From the NCBI GenBank assembly GCA_943704525.1, contig CALSCQ010002360.1, positions 1-23,089 on the forward strand: 23,089 bases of DNA, written 5' to 3'. The notes under the pieces were generated by a model. It saw only the letters and a list, made by a program, of their open reading frames with translations. It was not told the DNA's origin and made no database searches. Positions 18,507 to 23,089 of this stretch are shown here, piece after piece. Source of the stretch: Pigoraptor vietnamica (Eukaryota > Opisthokonta > Filasterea). The translations under genes and the position numbers were made by a program. How positions within the stretch are numbered: position 1 is the first letter of the stretch; every line of letters begins with the position of its first letter.

Positions 18507-21103
18507 ATGCTTGGCAATCGCTCTTTCACGGTGGCTCAGGTGTGCGCGAGTGCGGCCATGTGTATGTCTTGCAAGTCAGTGTCTGCACACTCGGTATCAG
18601 TTGATAGCGAGAAACAAGTGGCGTGCATTGATTTGATTTACACGATGTGTGACGGCTGCTCTGTCGTTTTCAGGCTGTGGCCCGCACTGGTGCCTTCCGC
18701 TCGTACTCTGCTGCGGCGGTGAGTAATACGCAATTACCACACTCGAAATGTGCACTCTCAACCTATGTCTGCGAAGTGAGTTGCGACGTTCACGAAGGAA
18801 TTATTCTCACTGTAACTGTCGCCTGCGCAGACGAGCCTTAAGGAGCGCCTTGCCCAGATCATCCCCCCGAAGGTGGAGGAGGTCAAGCAGTTCCGCAAGG
18901 AGCATGGCGCGCACAAGGTCGGCGAGACGACGATTGAGATGGTGGGTTTTGCTAATGTGCTTGCTTGTAGTTGCGCTGCACGTGCACTTGCGTGTATGTG
19001 TGTGTGCGTGTGTTGAGTATAAGCGCGTGCACATGCGTACAACACGTCGAGCGTAAATTGCGGACCCGCCGCGAAATGCGTGTTTTGGGCGCACTCGCAA
19101 CTGACGCATAAATTTCTCTGGCGACTAGATGTACGGTGGCATGCGCGGCATCAAGGGCCTCGTGACCGAGACGTCGCTCCTGGACCCCGAGGAGGTACGG
19201 CTTATGTTTTTTTTTCAGGCGCTTGACGTACGCAATAAGCACGTGGGGAAAAAAAGCTGTTAGCATGCGTGCGCACATCACTGACGGTACTCTTCCCACT
19301 GCGATGCGCAGGGCATCCGCTTCCGCAACTACTCGATCCCCGAGTGCCAGAAGCTCCTCCCGAAGGCGCCCGGCGGCAGCGAGCCCCTTCCCGAGGGTCT
19401 CTTCTGGCTGCTCCTCACGGGCGAGGTCCCCACGGCCGACCAGGTCAAGTCGGTGTCGAAGGACTTTGCGTCGCGCGCGTCGATCCCCTCGCACGTCGTG
19501 CAGATGATCAAGAACTTCCCGTCGAACCTCCACCCCATGTCGCAGTTTAGCGCGGCCATCTGCGCGCTCCAGTCGGAATCGAAGTTTGCCAAGGCGTACG
19601 CGGAGGGCACACACAAGGCCAAGTACTGGGAGCACACATACGAGGACTCTGTGGACCTCATCGCCAAGCTGCCCACGGTCGCGGCGATGATCTACCGCAA
19701 CGTGTACCGGGATGGCTCGATCGGCGCCATTGACGCCAACCTCGACTGGTCGCACAACTTCTGCAAGCTCCTCGGCTTCACGGTGCGTGCGCCTGTGTTC
19801 ATCATCGATGTGCGCGTCTTGTGACCTTCTGTGTAGCATGCGATGGCTGTTTGTTTGTGCTCTGTCCCCTCGTGACCTCTCCAACTGCGACGGACTGTCT
19901 GACTGTCTGCATGCCAATATCGCTCCTTGCACTCTGTGTGCTGAGCCGCGTCGCCCATGTCTCCTTGCCTCGCGCAGGATGCCAAGTTCATCGACCTCAT
20001 GCGCCTCTACCTCACCATCCACGCCGATCACGAGGGTGGCAACGTCAGCGCGCACACGACGCACCTCGTCGGCAGCGCCCTGTCGGACCCCTACCTTTCG
20101 TTCGCCGCCGGCATGAACGGCCTCGCTGGCCCGCTCCATGGCCTTGCTAACCAGGAGGTACGAGAGAGAGATGTGTGCTTCACGAGTGCTATCGCTGATC
20201 TACAATGCACGGAGGCCTTTTGCACAGCGCTTTCACTGATGTGGGTATGTTCGTCGCAGGTGCTTGTGTGGATCACGAAGCTCCGCGAGCGCCTCGGCAA
20301 CAAGGACGTGACGGACGAGGAGGTCAAGGAGGAGCTCTGGCGCACGCTCAAGGCCGGGCAGGTCGTCCCTGGCTATGGCCACGCCGTGCTGCGCAAGACG
20401 GACCCGCGCTTCACGTGCCAGATGGAGTACGCCGCGAAGCACTGCCCCAACGACCCGCTCATCAAGCTCGTCGCGCAGGTGTGTTTTGTGTGTGTGTGCG
20501 CGCGTGTGCGTGTGCGCCTGCGCCCTCTTGCACGTCTGTGCGCGTTGTTTTATGTTACTTTTACACTTTGTGTGTGCGCTTGTCGTGTATTGGACCTATG
20601 TGTAACTCGACGCGGGACGTAACGCGACGCTGACGTGCGTGCTATCAGGTGTACCGCGTTGCGCCCGGCGTTCTCCTCGAGCACGGCAAGACGAAGAACC
20701 CCTACCCCAACGTCGACGCGCACTCGGGCGTCCTCCTCCAGGTGAGCTTCACAAATGTCGATTGGTCGACTGGTGTCTGTGTGTGTGTGTGTACGTAGCA
20801 GTACTGTATTGTCGCGTCATGAATGAGTTTTCCGGGTATGGCTTGTTTTTGTTCTTGGTTGGGGTGCGCGTACGTGCGTGTGTGAACTTCGTAGTTTGTG
20901 TCTGACTTTGTTTGAATCCCTGCGCCGCGCAGCACTATGGCCTCAAGGAGATGAACTACTACACTGTCCTCTTCGGCGTCTCGCGCGCGCTCGGCGTGCT
21001 TGCGTCGCTCGTGTGGGACCGCGCTCTCGGCCTCCCCATCGAGCGCCCCAAGTCGATGACGACCGAGTCGCTCAAGAAGATTGTCGCCGCGGCCAAGAAG
21101 TGA
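18507..21103 (+). CDS. CS: Mitochondrial citrate synthase, 462 aa
   Basis: Nine exons: 18507-18539, 18674-18718, 18831-18941, 19129-19194, 19312-19782, 19978-20157, 20260-20478, 20649-20741 and 20933-21103. All eight introns are phase 0; 463 codons including the stop. It condenses oxaloacetate with acetyl-CoA, the first step of the TCA cycle. The N terminus ([20 protein letters not shown], then SYSAAA) is a typical mitochondrial presequence. Landmarks are [55 protein letters not shown] and PLHGLANQE. The catalytic residues are His296 (HGLANQ), His343 ([13 protein letters not shown]) and Asp398 (YPNVDAHSG). The protein is the animal/fungal mitochondrial type and near the usual 466 aa. The start has A at -3 in CGAAGATG. 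AATAAA follows the stop by 22 nt. Confidence 0.98.
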
Positions 21104-22218
21104 GCGGAGGGGCAAGTTCCGGCGTAATAAATAGCGGCGTAGCGCCTGTGTTTGATGAGTTTTGTTCCCCTCTGTGCCATCCCTTGATGTGCTAATTTCC
21201 AAGAGTGTGTGCTGGTGGTGCGCCGAAAGGTGTGGTGTGTGCGCGCGCGTGCGCGTGGGCAGGGCGTTTGTGCTGCCAGTTTGTCTTGCGTCTGTGCGTC
21301 TGTGCGTCTGTGCGCGTGCATCGACATGACACACAACCGCAATGCACATGACATGCCCAGGCACACATACACATACGCTCCACATCCATGACCATGCACC
21401 AGTGTCAATGCGTGGGGTGCGCACGCACGTGGATGGCGCGTGCTTACTGTGTCTGTTTATGTTTGTGAAATGCGTGCGTCGTGTGTGCCTCTTGCGAATG
21501 AATGCGGTGTGGTCGTTGCGTTCGTGTGCCTGTGCTGTCTCAATGAAGCCCACTTGTGACACGGGGTGCGTCAGTCGGCACATTCCAAGCAACAGCGCGT
21601 ACTCCGGCGCGCGGCGTCGAAGAACTCGCCACACGCACGCCGGCGGCCGGGCCATGTGTGCTTTGCTTCGCTGCTCAGGCGGCTTCTTCCGCGGCCGGCT
21701 ACTCGGCTGATCATGCCTGATGCCGGCCGATCGGCCCATGCGAACGGCCGGCCAGCAGCCCATACCCTTGTGCTCCCCATGATTGACTCTGGCACGAATG
21801 CTCGCGCGGGGCTGCTCTGTTACATGACGGATGAGACGGAGCATCGCCAAGCTAAGAACCCACGTGTCGCGCAACTTATGGACTGGTACCTTGTCGCGAT
21901 CGGTGTAGGTCGAGGCGAACAATGCGGGCTATGTGCCGACTCCGATTCGGATTGGCGAGAGCCCCAGCCGGCGCCGGCGCTGCAAATGCGGGCACAGTAG
22001 CCGGCCCCGTGGTGGGCGTGTGCCGGCCCGGCCCGCGCTCCACCTATGACTCAGTTTGAGCCGGGCCCGCCAGCGACAGCACTCTCGACTGCCCGGGCCC
22101 ATCGGTGCCGCGTCACGGCAGACCGCAGGCCGGGCACGGCAGTGCTGAATCCCATGCGTCCAGTCGGCGACGTGGAGTTGCCATCCATCCTTTGTACAGT
22201 CATAAACTTTTTAAGACT
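21104..22218. other. Gene-poor tail with GTGCGTCT tandem repeat and CCGGCC-rich DNA
   Basis: After the citrate synthase 3' end there is TG-rich DNA with three exact GCGTCTGT units (21288-21311). From about 21600 to 22140 the composition changes, with many GCCGGC/CCGGCC words. A plus-strand frame at 21566-22000 has no recognisable domain. I could not define a gene or a named element. Confidence 0.45.
21126..21131 (+). promoter_or_regulatory. Poly(A) signal AATAAA of citrate synthase
   Basis: A canonical AATAAA 22 nt after the TGA stop, followed by a TG-rich downstream stretch, as expected for cleavage/polyadenylation. Confidence 0.7.
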
Positions 22219-22419
22219 GCCCGTGAAGCCCGTGTTGCACTTGCACTGGTACGACCCGAGCGTGTTCGTGCAATTCGCGTAGGGGCTGCAGCGGTACTTG
22301 TCGAGCTGCTGGTTCGTCGCCGAGCACTCGTCCACGTCCACGCACACGTCGTTCACCTTCGTACTGCAGCTGGTGTACATTTTTTGCCGCCAGTGCGCTG
22401 CGCCACAGTCAGTTCTGCA
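22219..22419 (-). pseudogene. Partial calcium-binding EGF-like domain fragment
   Basis: On the minus strand an open frame holds DVDECSATNQ, then RCSPYANCTNTLGSYQCKC and NTGFTG. This is the EGF_CA pattern: D-x-D-E-C, a Cys spaced for the first disulfide, N-x-C, and S-Y-x-C-x-C. The sixth cysteine expected shortly after GFTG is missing; the frame goes on as SLKKFMTVQRM without family features. Four further Cys precede it (frame residues 37, 41, 54, 62). No clear GT donor closes the domain, although a GC-type donor after ACGG cannot be excluded. It may be a lone exon of a gene extending out of view, or a broken copy of a membrane/secreted EGF-repeat gene. Confidence 0.55.
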
Positions 22420-22436
22420 TTTCCGGCCCCGCCGGC

Positions 22437-22482
22437 TGCCAAAAACCACGGGGGCTAAGATCTTTGCCCCCGTGCCAAAAAC
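22437..22482. repeat. 28-bp near-palindrome flanked by 10-bp direct repeats
   Basis: TGCCAAAAAC at 22437-22446 and again at 22473-22482. Between and overlapping them is a palindrome at 22447-22474 with arms CACGGGGGC and GCCCCCGTG around an AGATCT core (13 of 14 base pairs match). The arrangement resembles a very small insertion with terminal inverted repeats and a target-site duplication. Confidence 0.65.
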
Positions 22483-22678
22483 TGACCCGGCCTCACAGCC
22501 GACCTCTGAAGGGTCCGTGGCTCCCACCGGCCGACGGAGACCGGAAGGGATTGATCCCGGCTACGTAAATTGCCGTTCAGTACTCTAATAATACGCTGTA
22601 ATCGAGGTCCAACCACAGCGTGGCGTTAGTCTCTTGTTTGCTACTCTGCACGAGGAAACCTTCTAAGGCATGTGAGCT
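22483..22678. other. Unassigned flank
   Basis: The short stretch between the palindrome and repeat copy B. No gene, RNA or known element is recognised. Confidence 0.4.

Positions 22679-23089
<411 letters not shown>

Noticed and set aside
20702-21922. A 406-aa minus-strand open frame over the last citrate synthase exons and 3' flank
   Set aside because: It is antisense to clear citrate synthase exons and has no domain features. Long antisense frames are expected in GC-rich coding DNA.
21566-22000. A 144-aa plus-strand frame in the CCGGCC-rich tail
   Set aside because: No recognisable domain, no supported start or splice sites, and it lies in compositionally biased DNA.

Overview
This is protein-coding DNA from a single-celled or simple eukaryote. 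The genes are GC-rich, six of the seven carry short GT-AG introns (64-238 nt), and there are long CA/TG microsatellites. The products include mitochondrial matrix proteins with import presequences. A WIP/verprolin-type actin regulator and an ACC-synthase-like aminotransferase of the animal/fungal/amoebozoan kind point to a free-living protist near the opisthokont/amoebozoan/apusomonad part of the tree. The sequence alone does not fix the species.

Layout, left to right: a (CA)n repeat and flank (1-482). A four-exon minus-strand gene for a coiled-coil, six-IQ-motif, RS-rich protein, possibly IQCE-like (4264 to 483). A divergent promoter region. An intronless plus-strand gene of unknown function (5510-7039). 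A six-exon minus-strand ACC-synthase-like PLP aminotransferase (9394 to 7377). A second divergent region. A five-exon plus-strand WIP/verprolin homologue (10609-12681). An eight-exon minus-strand mitochondrial HSP60 (16021 to 13335), head-to-head with a five-exon plus-strand HSP10 (16706-17640). A nine-exon plus-strand mitochondrial citrate synthase (18507-21103). Last, a gene-poor, compositionally odd tail with an EGF-like fragment, a small palindromic insertion-like structure and a second copy of the window-start repeat (22679-22880).

I rebuilt the six spliced genes by hand. In every one the donor and acceptor phases match, the total is a multiple of three, and the final length fits the family: HSP60 571 aa, HSP10 99 aa, citrate synthase 462 aa, WIP 488 aa, aminotransferase 486 aa, IQ protein 1120 aa. 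All seven chosen start codons have A at -3.

Genes alternate in orientation, giving three divergent intergenic regions of about 0.7-1.25 kb. Functionally, HSP60 and HSP10 form one chaperonin machine and probably share a heat-inducible promoter. Citrate synthase next door is another matrix enzyme. The WIP homologue belongs to the WASP/Arp2/3 actin system. I did not find a convincing novel multi-gene system. The points most worth a second look are the HSP60/HSP10 promoter, the six-IQ/RS protein, the duplicated repeat at both ends, the non-canonical GTGCGT donor preference, the phase-symmetric exons of WIP and the small palindromic insertion at 22437-22482.
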